Origin: Pyronema omphalodes
Lineage: Eukaryota > Ascomycota > Pezizomycetes > Pezizales > Pyronemataceae
Direction of reading: 5' to 3'
Assembly: GCA_024516155.1 (NCBI GenBank)
Contig: JAJJXM010000053.1
Coordinates: 310,001 to 374,000, forward strand
Length of the DNA stretch: 64,000 bases
In this document: positions 49,295-59,737 of the stretch, piece after piece
How positions within the stretch are numbered: position 1 is the stretch's first letter
How the letters are laid out: every line of letters begins with the position of its first letter
Position numbers and translations under genes: made by a program
The notes under the pieces: generated by a model
Database searches by the model: none
What the model saw: the letters and a program-made list of their open reading frames with translations, nothing else
What the model was told of the DNA's origin: nothing

Positions 49295-49715
49295 ATGTCG
49301 ACCATGGACAAGCTCTTCGGAAAGAAGTTCAACACCCCCATCTGTGAGTTTTTCCGCTCCGCCGGGTGTTCGGGATAGTTTGGGGAATTGCGCTGACATT
49401 GCGGGTTACAGTGAGGCCTATGGCTCCTTTCTTCATTGCCGGTATGCTGGAGAATTGCTGCAAGTCAATGAAAGGAGACTAATGATGCATCACAGGTGTC
49501 GTCGTTGCCTACGGAATCAACAGCTTCGCCAACCTTCTTGCCTCCAGTACGCCTTCCCCGCCACACAAACCTATCCTCTCGCCGTGATACTACCCACCGG
49601 TGGAAACGCGATTGAACACGGGTTTACTGAAACTGCTTGCTAACACTTTCCCTCAGCCGATGAGTTCAAGAACGACCCCCGCAACCCCGCCGCGAAGAAG
49701 AACGCTGGTCACTAA
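49295..49715 (+). CDS. ATP18: Mitochondrial F1Fo-ATP synthase subunit j
   Basis: Four very small exons (49295-49343, 49412-49441, 49496-49546, 49657-49715) encode 62 residues: MSTMDKLFGKKFNTPI, then LRPMAPFFIAG, VVVAYGINSFANLLAS and DEFKNDPRNPAAKKN. Subunit j is a single-span protein of the Fo part in the inner mitochondrial membrane, and the hydrophobic helix around PFFIAGVVVAYG is the membrane segment. All four exons are in phase, and the 30-bp exon 2 is easily missed by gene finders. The start is the ATG that gives the family N-terminus; an upstream open frame from 49163 is not homologous. Introns are 68, 54 and 110 bp. Confidence 0.93.
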
Positions 49716-50306
49716 ATTGCTACAATGCTGTGATGGCATTGGGGGAGAAGAACTGGATATTGTATTACACCGTCGCTACTACCCTGCAACGCATAAAATT
49801 GATAGATTTGGGGTTGTATACATATTGAGAGTTTTGCTCGGCTCATTTTCGTCTGTTCGGCACCATGGTGATTCTGTCGTGACAGGGTCTTCGCAGGGGT
49901 GTTGGCGTGGTTCCGGCGTGCATTTACAAAACTTGTTCACAGTCTGACATTGCGACAAATGTATGTTTACGTGATGTTTTATTTTCTGTGAATTTGATAT
50001 TATTATTTCGGAATAGACAATATGTTTTCTCTGTGTCATAAACATTAATCGGGTTTCTTTGGTTTCTTTCATTATAGTATTGTGTCTTGTTTGACTGCTG
50101 TGCTCTGTGTTAACGGCTCGCGTAGAGTTGGACCACCCAGTATAGTACATACTTCCACCAAACACCCTTACACTTCCTTACTTACCACAACCGCTACCTT
50201 CCCTTGCCTTTCCCCAGAAACACACATACAGAACCCCCTTCAGCCCTTGCCAGACGTATAGTCCGAACACATTCTCTCCCCTCCTACCCCGCGAACGAAG
50301 AAGTTT
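49716..50306. other. ATP18-SUI1 intergenic region
   Basis: 3' flank of ATP18 and promoter/leader of SUI1. The 200 bp before the SUI1 start are rich in C and T (about 50150-50290), as usual for highly expressed translation genes. No gene is supported. Confidence 0.5.
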
Positions 50307-50828
50307 ATGTCCATCGAAAATCTCAAGGTTAATGGTGAGCCTCATTTCCCCACGCCGCACGCACAAAGTTCAGCTCTAACCCAGCTTCTGCAGACCCTTT
50401 CGCCGACGACGTTGGTGATACGCAGCCTAAGAATTACGTTCACATCCGTATCCAGCGTGAGTATACCGCACATCCTGTCGTGTGCCATGATGCCCGTTAC
50501 TGACACCCCCGCAGAGCGAAACGGTCGCAAGACTTTGACTACCGTTCAAGGTCTTTCCAAGGAATACAGTCCCAAAGCTTTGCTAAAGGCCTTCAAGAAG
50601 GAATACGGTTTGTTCTCTACCGACTACCCCACCGACACACGAGCCAGACTAACCCACCCCGTCACAGCTTGCAATGGAACCGTCATCATAGACCCGGACA
50701 TGGGCGAAGTCATCCAGCTACAGGGCGACCACCGTACCAAGGTCATGGACTTCCTTACTGACAAGGACAAGTCCAAGATGGGTAAATACGCGCTTCAGAA
50801 GGATCATATTAAGATCCACGGTTTCTAA
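50307..50828 (+). CDS. SUI1: Translation initiation factor eIF1
   Basis: Exons 50307-50334, 50394-50456, 50515-50607 and 50668-50828 give 114 residues, the normal eIF1 length. It binds the 40S subunit and controls start-codon selection. The family core is unmistakable: NYVHIRIQQRNGRKTLTTVQ (one exon junction inside), LLKAFKKEYACNGTVI, GEVIQLQGDHR and KDHIKIHGF at the end. Introns are 59, 58 and 60 bp. All junctions are phase 1, and the nine-codon first exon gives MSIENLKVN. The terminal IKIHGF is the usual end of the protein. Confidence 0.97.
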   Translation: MSIENLKVNGEPHFPTPHAQSSALTQLLQTLSPTTLVIRSLRITFTSVSSVSIPHILSCAMMPVTDTPAERNGRKTLTTVQGLSKEYSPKALLKAFKKEYGLFSTDYPTDTRARLTHPVTACNGTVIIDPDMGEVIQLQGDHRTKVMDFLTDKDKSKMGKYALQKDHIKIHGF

Positions 50829-51256
50829 ACTGTCGACACCCATAACGTCACCGAGATTGAGGGGGACATTGACATTCAGCACTCATCACCGCGCCTAGTG
50901 CGGGGCATGATGGTGTGGGTAGTTCAATTCTCTACTCGCTAGCAGCTCTTACTTTGTTATTTTTCTTTTTCCTGTTTTTCACTGTCGGCACATGCTTACC
51001 GTTGTGTTCTTACTATCCTACATTATGGGCGGGGAGGCTTTGGTTTGCGTCTACATAGCGTTTTAATGGAAAACGTAAAAAACGTGTAAAACTGACGATT
51101 TATGCTTCGTATTCATAGTGACGCTCGAAACATTGCAGCCGTCGTAAAAAGTGCACTCCCCTCATCATCTCACTCTAAATTCCGACCGTCGATGACTTTG
51201 TGTCACCTTTTCCGCAGACAATCTTGCAGCTAATCTCTGAGTGATCTAACATGTAT
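50829..51256. other. SUI1-COQ4 convergent 3' region
   Basis: Converging 3' flanks, with a T-rich stretch near 50950. No gene is seen. Confidence 0.5.
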
Positions 51257-52167
51257 CTACGCCATTTTTAAAGCCTCCGCCGCTTTTTTCTCTGCCTTCT
51301 TTGATTTCTTCTTTTCTGCTCTGATACTCCTCAAACTATCTTTTGTTAGAACCCTTCTCACGGCATAAAGAGGAATACTTACTCCGGTGGAACCTCAATT
51401 CCCAATCTCTTCCTGAGCGCATCCACGTCGGTCTCCAACTCCTCCTCCCAGTAGATGTTCAAAACACACTCACTGTTAACCCCATTCCTGATCGCCCATG
51501 GAAAGTAAACACTCCACATTCTTTCTCTCTCCTCCTTCTTCAGCGTTACCACTGCGCCCATTGCCGCCCCGGTCATCGGAATAAGCAAATTTGCAAACTC
51601 AAACGCCTTTAAAGCCACCTCTCCCTCCCTGACTACAGGTAACCCGGTAAGTGCATGGTAGAAATCGTGGCATTCCCGATACCGTTGCATAACATAGGCT
51701 TCTTCCGGGTCGTCAATGTATTTCACCTCTGTTCTTGTATCCGGGGATACACCCTCACGGTCTAGCCAGCGGACATACTCTCGTCCTACGGAGTTGTCTG
51801 GCAGCGAACGAAGATATGGTAGGTTCAATGAGGTTGAGGTGATCCGGGGTCTATCTCGTAAGATTCGTCGACCGGTAGGATGGCTTAGCATGATATTCCT
51901 CAGCCTAGGCAGGAAGTAAGGAACCGCTGTAGTTTCTCCGCAAGTAGCGATAAGGTCTGCGCGTCGAGGATTGATCAGAGAACCAATAGCGCTTCCGAGG
52001 CCGAGGAAGATACGTTCCGGAACGGAGAGATGGACATGGCCGGGGTAGTTGGGTGTTTTTCGGGTGCTGTAACATCGAGAGATGACATGTGAGGTAGCTG
52101 GGTTCACGACATGGCTGATGCTGAGTGCGCGGGGTAGCTGGAGCACTGATGTTGAACGTGGTGGCAT
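51257..52167 (-). CDS. COQ4: Ubiquinone biosynthesis protein COQ4
   Basis: Two minus-strand exons, 51383-52167 and 51257-51335 (287 residues). COQ4 works in the coenzyme Q synthome on the matrix side of the inner mitochondrial membrane and is proposed to decarboxylate the ring. The metal-site motif HDxxHx11E is complete: His167, Asp168, His171 and Glu183 in [21 protein letters not shown] presequence-like N-terminus ([17 protein letters not shown], then CYSTRK) precedes [20 protein letters not shown]. The 47-bp intron (GTAAGT...GATAG) joins GIEVPP to [20 protein letters not shown], the lysine-rich tail seen in fungal COQ4. Unspliced RNA would stop after PPE. The gene is divergent from RAV2, 135 bp away. 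Confidence 0.95.
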
Positions 52168-52302
52168 GGTGGTTGGTGGAGACTAGAGAGATGCGATACG
52201 TACCCACCCTCCCTCCATAGCTTATGACATCAAGCGGCTACACGTCTCCCCACGATCCACCTTACGAACGTATCTAGAAACCCCCACATCACCAGATAAG
52301 AT
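52168..52302. promoter_or_regulatory. Short shared promoter region between COQ4 and RAV2
   Basis: Only 135 bp separate the two start codons of divergent genes, so both promoters must overlap. No canonical TATA box is obvious on either strand. The assignment rests on position only. Confidence 0.5.
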
Positions 52303-53437
52303 ATGACTATTGAAGAAGAACATGCCTCTGCTGTACCTTCACCCCTTTGTTTGAAATTTTTTAAACCGGTACTGATATTTATTCCAGGCCCGTGAACTCT
52401 CCTGGCTCCTAACAACTCTCCCCGCAACACTCTCCAGTATCCGCGCCGCGCTTCACGAAGTAAACACCCTCCTCCAATCCACCAGTACCCTCGCGCTATC
52501 CACCAGTCGAAGCGAATCATTAAAAGGAATAATCACCCGATCGGGAAGCGACATAACCCGAGGAGATATCCGACTTTCTTTAAACCATGGCAGCAACACC
52601 TTAAGCTTAACAGAGGCTATTTCTTTGGAACAGTTGGCGGATGTTAGGGATCATGTAAAGCTATGTCTAGAGCTATCAGCAAAAGATATCGACACCGGAT
52701 CAGAAGTTGAAGATCCCACCAAGAACACCGGCAGCGGGGACCAATCCATCCAGCCCGGCCAATCCAGCCAGCAGACCCAGCCCAGCCAGCAGACCCAGCA
52801 AACCCCCCAACCTCTCTCCCGCCGACCAAGTTCCATCCGTCCCTCTCGTCCACGGGGTCTCTCCGCCCCACCCATCCCCCCAAACCACATTCCCCCCCTC
52901 TTCACCTCCCCGAGTTCCGCCCTCCCCCATCTCCGCCTTCTACACTCCCACATCACCTCCGCCGTTCGATCCCTCAGTACACAACCCCCACATCGTCTCT
53001 TCCCCTTTTCCACCATCGCCTCTTCCTTCTCCCCCATCCCCCCCATTCCAAATCTCGCCATGGATCTCTATATCCACGAAGCAGCACTAATTCTCGAGCT
53101 ACGAATCTTGACTCCGCATCCTATGGACGGTGCCTCCTCTTCTTCATCTTCTTCTGCTGCTGCTCCGGCGTCGAAATTAGATTCAACGCCGTTATCAAGT
53201 TTCGGGAGTTTTGGGTCTAGGTTTGCAGCGGCGGTGGGGATAGCGGTAGAGGAGGTCCAGGGGGAAGATGTAATATGGGAGGGAAGGAATATGAGGGTTC
53301 GCGAGAGGTTAAGGGTTGAGGCTGTGGATGCTAGCTTGTTGAGTTGTTTGGCGAAGTTGGGTGGCGTGGGACATTTACTTGGGGATGTTGTTAGGGCGGT
53401 GGAATTGGTGGGGAGGGCGGCGGGGTGGGAGGTTTAG
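52303..53437 (+). CDS. RAV2: RAVE complex subunit Rav2 / Rogdi homologue
   Basis: A ten-codon first exon (52303-52332) joins across a 55-bp intron (GTACCT, TACTGAT branch point, TTCCAG) to 52388-53437, giving 359 residues. Rav2 is part of RAVE, which reassembles the vacuolar V-ATPase. The Rogdi-type N-terminus is visible: ARELSWLLTTLPATLSSIRA, LTEAISLEQLADVRDHVKLC and later NLAMDLYIHEAALILELRIL. The end (VDASLLSCLAKLGGVGHLLG, then VVRAVELVGRAA) is a predicted helix. Two low-complexity inserts interrupt it: a Gln/Pro-rich part (residues about 118-170) and a Ser/Ala run (about 290). A G-rich tract follows immediately after the stop codon. Confidence 0.88.
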
Positions 53438-53500
53438 GGGGTGAGGGGCGGGGAGGGGGGGTATCATGGGGGTGGGGGGGTATCATGGGGGTACGTGGGT
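53437..53500 (+). repeat. G-rich tract directly 3' of RAV2
   Basis: Starting at the stop codon, the sense strand has at least eight runs of four or more G in about 65 nt. A 14-bp segment GGTATCATGGGGGT is repeated directly. The pattern fits a G-quadruplex-forming 3' UTR. Folding is not shown. Confidence 0.65.
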
Positions 53501-55120
53501 GTGATAAGGGGATGTGACTGGAGTTATGGGTATTGGTATGGCGTAATGTTTAATGATCAAGGATATTTATGCTCTGGAGTAAAGTTTATGTATTAACCCC
53601 TCTTTAACAGTTTAGCTCGGTGGAAACACTGGAATATATCAAAGTATTAGTCATACCTATTGTTAAGACAAATTAATGAGATGAAATGATATTTATACCC
53701 ACAATATCAGATCACAACATATTCGTCATGACTCATCTTCCATCATAGCCCCATGGATGTATCATACACATCATAATTTTCTAATCTAGATACAGCTAGA
53801 TTAGCGTTAAGCTTATGAAACGGAACGGAATCGTAAGAGGAAAATTGATATTGAGAATCAATCAATCAATCATCCGATTATATATGACTTGTAGCCTTGA
53901 TTTTTAATTTTTAAGTTTTAATTTTTGGTTTTTAATTTTTGGTTTTTTTTTTCAGTTTTTTTTTTAAAACTTTTTAAACTTTTTAAACTTTTATTCCAAT
54001 ATTTACATTTTACACTTTTACAGTGTTACAGTTTTTAACCTACAAGCTACAGGCTACAGGCTACAGGCTACATAAATCAACGCCTAAAGCCTTTAAGAGC
54101 ATCTATGGGATAAATAAAAGATAATATAATCTAGATATTCTTATTTGAAAAGCAAAGAAGCAAAAAGAAAGAGAAAAAGAAAAAAGGGGCAGAAGGAAAA
54201 AAGGGGTGGAAGCAAAAAAAAAAAGAAGAAGAGTGGGGGGGGGGGGGGGAGGGAAAAAAAAAGAGTGGGGGGGAATGATACTACTTCTATTCTTGTATAT
54301 TTTTTAAAGAATCGTGATGATGATGATAAGTATACTTACTACTAGATGATACTATATGATGTAGCAATAGATATGTTCATTAACATGCATAGGTACATAT
54401 GTATATGTACGTATGTAGGTATGTAAGTTATGATATTTATGATATTTAAATATTTCAATATTTAATACATAATACTCGAGATCTGATATGTCATCTGATA
54501 TGTCTTCTGATATATTGTATGGTATATTGTATGGCATATTGTCTTGTATTTGCTGAGTCTTTGACCGGCTTGTAAATTGATATCCAGATCCATATCCATA
54601 TTTATACCTACCTATATCCATATATATATATCCATATCTACATCCATATCTCTATAAAACCTCACTCACCATTCATGCCGCATAATGCATCACTCATAAC
54701 GCATCACTCATGTCGCATCACTCATCACTCGCATTACGTATCACTCATCACTCATCACTCGTCGCACTCACTCGCGTCACTCGCATCGTATCGTGTATAG
54801 ACGAGTATACTGTATAGCCGAGTATATAGTCGCGATGATCGCTTCACATAGGTTGTGTTGGAGTATTTGGCGGATACGGATATTGGCAGGCGGTATGAAT
54901 AGGCAGTGGTGGGCGGGCCTGGGGGTTGGATTCATAGGGAAATTTGTCTTTTTCTGTATGGTCTTTTGGTGGTTCATGCGGCAGGGCGGTCACTGCTTAG
55001 CTTGAGAAGAGTTGTTACGAGTGATGGTGCGCAGTGTTTGGTCAGTTGTGTACAAAGATGTTTTTTGCTTTCGTGTTGTTTTGTGCTTTTCAATATTGGT
55101 TTTTCTAACGGGGGAAGGCT

Positions 55121-55237
55121 GGGGATAAGGAGATTAGGGGGCCTCATTAGGAGGCTTCGGCCTCGAGGACAGGATCAGGATAGTGCCATAGTTTCCCGCA
55201 TAGGCCTTAGAGGCCTCGATCGGTGTATGATTAAAAT
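55121..55237 (+). repeat. Dispersed structured repeat, copy B
   Basis: Second copy of the element at 13569-13681, same orientation. Its hairpin is GAGGC-TTCG-GCCTC (55151-55164), five pairs with a C(UUCG)G loop. A second perfect hairpin AGGCC-TTAGA-GGCCT lies at 55202-55216. GGCCTC at 55140-55145 could also pair with GAGGCC at 55210-55215. Confidence 0.6.
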
Positions 55238-55724
55238 CAAATCAAATCAAATCGAATATATATGTCTTAAACAAAAGTGAGCACCTCGCACCTCGCAGCT
55301 GGACATGTGAACCGGCTTTGCTATAGAAAAATCCCCCAAACAAATGACAGAATGGATTGAAGAATCCACAAAAAGCCGAATCCTGGGGAATAAGATAGGC
55401 TAGGCTTTTCAGAAGGATGGCAGATATTTTCTTCTTCCCTCTAATTACCGTCCGGCTAAGTGCTGATTGGAATGGAATATTGCTTATACGACGAATCAAG
55501 AATCAAGAATCAAGAATCAAGAAGAAAGAAGAAAGATTTGGATAGTTTTGAAGGTAAGAAGAAGCCACGAAGAAGCCACGAAGCCACGAAGAAGCCACAA
55601 AGAAGCCAAGAAAGCAAAAAAAAAGTAACATATTCTAATCCAAAAAATAAAGCTACGATATCACCACCCACTCTTCACTCCCACTCCCACTCCCACTCCC
55701 CACTCCCCGGCCACCACTCCCCAC

Positions 55725-55796
55725 AAATAAAAATAAAAATAAAAATAAAAATAAAAATAAAAATAAAAATAAAAATAAAATAAAAATAAAAATAAA

Positions 55797-55827
<31 letters not shown>

Positions 55828-55830
55828 TAA

Positions 55831-55861
<31 letters not shown>

Positions 55862-55955
55862 TAAAAATAAAAATAAAAATAAAAATAAAAATAAAAATAA
55901 AAATAAAAATAAAAATAAAAATAAAAATAAAATAAAATAAAATAAAAATAAAATC
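55725..55955. repeat. AAAAAT/AAAAT microsatellite, about 230 bp
   Basis: Nearly pure array of 6-nt AAAAAT units, with some 5-nt AAAAT units mixed in. On the minus strand it gives a meaningless Phe/Leu open frame. Confidence 0.95.
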
Positions 55956-56220
55956 AATAATTTACACCAAAAAGCCCTCGAAACAAAAGCCTCCAAAGCA
56001 AAAGCCTCCAAAGCAAAAGTCTCCCAAACAAAAGCCTCCAAAGCAAAAGTCTCCCAAACAAAAGTCTCCAAAACACAAGTCTCCAAACCGCCTACAAAGC
56101 CTACAACCCTGGAAACCGCCTACAAACCCCTACATAGCCTACACAGCCTACAAAGCTCCCAAAATTCCCCCCCCCCCCCAGAAGTCTACAAACAAGAAGA
56201 GAAGAAGAAAGTCAGTATAC

Positions 56221-56319
56221 CCATCCCCATCCCCATCCCCATCCCCATCCCCATCCCCATCCCCATCCCCATCCCCATCCCCATCCCCATCCCCATCCCC
56301 ATCCCCATCCCCATCCCCA
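56221..56319. repeat. CCCCAT hexanucleotide array, about 16 units
   Basis: Perfect head-to-tail CCCCAT units. The minus strand reads as a Gly-Met open frame that is an artefact of the repeat. Confidence 0.95.
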
Positions 56320-56469
56320 CTCCCCACTCCCTGTAGCTCACAAAAAAAAAAAAAAACAAAAAAAACATTTCCTCATCATAATAATAAATAAACAGCCCAT
56401 CCATCCATGCATCCATCCATCCATCCATCCATTCGATTCCTACGGTAACGTTAAAGCTTAAAAATTAAA

Positions 56470-56687
56470 GCTTAACGCCCAAGGTTCAAGGTTACAGTTC
56501 ATATAAAGGTTCAAGATTACAGTTCATAAAGTTACAGTTAAAGCTCAAGGTTACAGTTAAAGCTCAAGGTTACAGTTAAAGCTCAAGGTTACAGTTCATA
56601 AAGTTACAGTTACAGTTCATAAAGTTACAGTTACAGTTAATATTAACCCTAATACCCTAATACCCTAATACCCTAATACTCTAATAA
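56470..56687. repeat. Minisatellite followed by telomere-like CCCTAATA array
   Basis: Three copies of a 19-bp unit (AAGGTTACAGTTAAAGCTC) with related ATAAAGTTACAGTTACAGTTC units are followed at 56647 by four exact CCCTAATA units and one variant. The 8-nt unit differs from the usual fungal TTAGGG by two added bases, so it is telomere-like only. Confidence 0.8.
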
Positions 56688-56812
56688 AAAAAAAAAAAAA
56701 ACGGGGTTTGAATTTCTCTTCATCAACTATCAACTACAAATCCACCACCAATCAACCAAAAATCCACAACCACCGACTATCAACCACCCAACCAAAAATC
56801 CACAACCACCAA

Positions 56813-59737
56813 TCAATCACCCGCCGACCAAGCCTTCCTCCTCCCCAACCCCTGCTCCGTACTCATCCCCATCCCACCCATCCCCGCCCTCATTTCCGGC
56901 GTCCCATTCGTAACCCCCCTCCAAAGCTCCTCATCCAAAAACCCCTCCTCCTCTTCTTCCTCATAACTTCTCGGCGCCGCCACAACCAGAACCTCTTCCC
57001 TTGGCGGTAGCGCAGGCGGTTCTCTATGTCTCATCGGTAATTCCGGGGGTGTTCTACTATCCCTTTTTTCTCTAGCCGGTAACTGTGGCGGTTGCTGCTG
57101 TTGATGTTGCTGCTGTTGTTGTGGGACTTGCGGAATGGGCGCGGTTTGTAATGGAGGTGGTAATGGTTTGCGTTTTGGGACTGGTATGGGGTCGGTTTTA
57201 CTCTGTCTCCGAGCTGGAGGTGGGGGGATGACGGCGGGTGGTAATGGCCGGGTTGTAGGTGCGGTGGGGGTGGAGGTGGGGATAATTGGTCCTAGGTTGG
57301 TTTGTGCACCCGGGAAGGCAGGGGCTTTGGGTACCATGTTGCTTGTTACTGGGAAGCCGGGGGATTTGGGGGGATGGGGGTGGGGGTGGCCTTCGCCTAT
57401 GACCCCACTGGGTACGGAGCCTGGGCCGGAGACTTTGCGGTTTGTGTACCAGTTTTTCACGGCGGCAGCAGCTGTACCAACGGCGGCGATTGTTTGGAGG
57501 GGGTTTTTGGCGGCTGCTGCGGCGGAGGAAATGGTGCTGCTCCGGGAGGGTGGGACGAAGGCATTACCGAAACCTGTGGGACCGGAGCTTCCAAAAGATG
57601 TTGTGGAGCTACCAAAGGCCGTCGGGTAGCTTGTTGAGCCGGAGGATATACTGGATGCGCTGCTGTCTGCCGGGAATGACTCGGGTTTTGCAATACTGGA
57701 TGACTTTTTTCGTCTTGGGGTTTGTATCGAAATCGGTGAAGGTGGATGTGGGCTGCTGCTTGACCGGCTTCGATTATGGGAGGAGATACTGGGGTTTGCT
57801 GGTGAGGATTCGGTTCGGTCTCGGTGCGCAGTTACGTTGATTGCGTCTGTGAGTATAGAAGGAGCTGGGGGGGTTGGGGTTATTGAATTGAACAAACGGG
57901 CACCTGGCTTGCGCTCACTTGAAGATGAATCTTTAGATTTGATTGAAGCTGTACTACTTCTTGTTGGTACATCAATTGTCTGAGTATCAGCTTCCTCCTC
58001 TACTGAGACGAGAGGTGCGTTTATTGGTGGGGTATCTCTTGGCGGAAGTTCTGGTGGAGAGCCAGGCTCGGGTGGCGAGAGTATGCCGTCTTCGTCGATT
58101 GTTGGATCACCGGTGACTGGTTCGGCAACATCGATGGACTGGCCTTCAGAATCGACTGAGGGTTTCGGTGCATGTGTACGAGGTGGCGTCTTCTTTTCTG
58201 TATGCCATATTCCTCCACGGAATTTCTGGTCTATAGTATCTGTAAATGGAATATCGTCATAATATGGAAGAACAACAGATTCCTCAATGACCTCCCTAAT
58301 TCTGTTTTCAATGACTCTAAGAATTGGACCCCAAGCCACTTGACGAGATCCGACAATGGGTTCGATTATGAGCTCCATTTTTGGCATCTTTTCAAATGCA
58401 AACCACAGTCGGTTACTTGGTGGTGGTTTCATCCGAATAACACAATGCCCATCAAGACGTTTAAGTAAGATGGCAAGAATTAGGTCAACTTCTCGGGTCT
58501 TGAATCGTGCACCGAGGTTTAATGTAGCTTTTGTCGCAATTTCCTACCACTTTTAGTATTTTTGATCCAGGAGCTGGATATCAGCACCAACCAATCTGAA
58601 ATTTCCACTGTAGCTTATATCAAATTCACACACAAAGTCACCCGCCGAGTTCATATCTCTCATTCTGGGATTCGTAAGCGAAGGCACAGAGTCGCCGACG
58701 TAAATATGCTGGATATTAATATCCGTAAGGAAACTCGGCTTTGCAACTCGAGTCAACTTTTTCACAATCTTTGCTCTGATAAACTGCTCCACTTCGGGGG
58801 TTCTGTAGACAGACAAAAACATTCTTCCGGCCAACCCATTCAACCAGTTCATAGCCAACTGGTCTTCCGAAGAATGTAGACCCTTTACCAGCTTAATAAT
58901 ATCCTTTTGATGCCAATCAAGCGGGCGTGGCGGTATTGATGGATCTCCCTTGGTTCTCTTTTGTTTGTTGACCAATGCCAGGTAAAAGTCCTCTTTGTTG
59001 GAGCAGTTTTCCGAGAACAAGTAGATTGGAAGCGCTGAATCGGGGTCGACCGAGGTGACATCCGGTAAACCCTTACGACGGGTCAAGCAAATCGCATTTC
59101 GTCGAATGTAGAGCTCGCCCTCCGGAATCACCTCTCCTCCGCCGTATATGCTGACGGTGTACATTTCTAATGATATAACAAAGCGAACCTCCATTTGTTG
59201 TTCGTCATCGTAGAGCATTAAATGGCCGTGTCTACACCAGTCAGCAGTAATCAAGCTGGCGATAGCTCCAACATACCTCAAAACCACATAAAACTCATTA
59301 TCAGCACGTTTCCGGCGAACTTTTTGACCATTTGGTGAATCGGTAGCTCCAATGTTGCTCTTTCTGTCAAAAAGCGAGCGGTACATGCTCTGGTAAACTG
59401 AGGGTGAGTTTGTAGAAGGCGAAGGTGTGGTGCTTCCTGCTGGGGAAGCTCTCTCTGGCGCCTTGCCATTGACACCGCCAGGAACAAACTCTCTTGTTAC
59501 CAAAAAGTAGCCTTCTGCATCATCAACCGAGTTGGTAAGTCTTCTCACGTTCTTCTCATCATCTGTACTCGTAAAAACATCTTCCTCGCCTTCGCGCTGC
59601 AGTGGCAGCTGCTTTGGCGGGATGACAGCTTCTGGAAAGGTGTAGTAGGCGACAGTGAAGATCAGAGCGACGACAGCTGGAATGAAAGTAATCCCTCCCA
59701 GAACGTAAACAACCAGGAAGGCGGTGAACGAGGTCAT
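56813..59737 (-). CDS. NVJ2: PH and SMP domain lipid-transfer protein at membrane contacts (NVJ2/TEX2 type)
   Basis: Minus-strand exons 59277-59737, 58592-59231 and 56813-58543, about 943 residues (955 if Met at 59773 is used). An N-terminal membrane helix (FLVVYVLGGITFIPAVVALI) anchors it in the ER. A PH-like domain follows (NEFYVVLRHGHLMLYDDEQQ across the first exon junction). The SMP domain spans DQLAMNWLNGLAGRMFLSVY, FRLEIATKATLNLGARFKTR (across the second junction), EVDLILAILLKRLDGHCVIR and MKPPPSNRLWFAFEKMPKME. SMP domains form lipid-carrying tubes at contact sites. Yeast Nvj2 moves ceramide between ER and Golgi or vacuole. The C-terminal 400 residues are Pro/Ser-rich and disordered. 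The second intron (48 bp) has the unusual donor GTTGGT but a good branch point (TACTAA), and the first is 45 bp. Confidence 0.9.

Larger units (their letters stand above)
53501..56812. repeat. Simple-repeat-rich intergenic region
   Basis: No gene is supported. In order there are T/A-rich runs (53890-54000), GGCTACA units (about 54045-54075), A/G-rich sequence with a G-run (54150-54285), CATCACTCAT-type repeats (54661-54790), the dispersed repeat copy B (55121-55237), GAATCAA and GAAGCCAC units (55490-55610), a long AAAAAT array (55725-55955), TCTCCAAA-type units (about 55980-56090), a CCCCAT array (56221-56319), CATC units (56397-56430), a GGTTACAGTTAAAGCTCAA minisatellite (about 56470-56640) and a CCCTAATA array (56647-56687). 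Long open frames here only translate repeats. Confidence 0.75.

Noticed and set aside
49163..49378. Longer N-terminal extension of ATP18 from ATG at 49163
   Set aside because: Subunit j starts directly with the short MSxxxKLFGKKF-like segment. The upstream part is Thr/Pro-rich leader sequence without homology.
55661..56086. 141-codon minus-strand frame of alternating Phe and Leu
   Set aside because: Direct translation of the AAAAAT array.
56186..56428. 80-codon minus-strand frame with a Gly-Met repeat
   Set aside because: Direct translation of the CCCCAT array.
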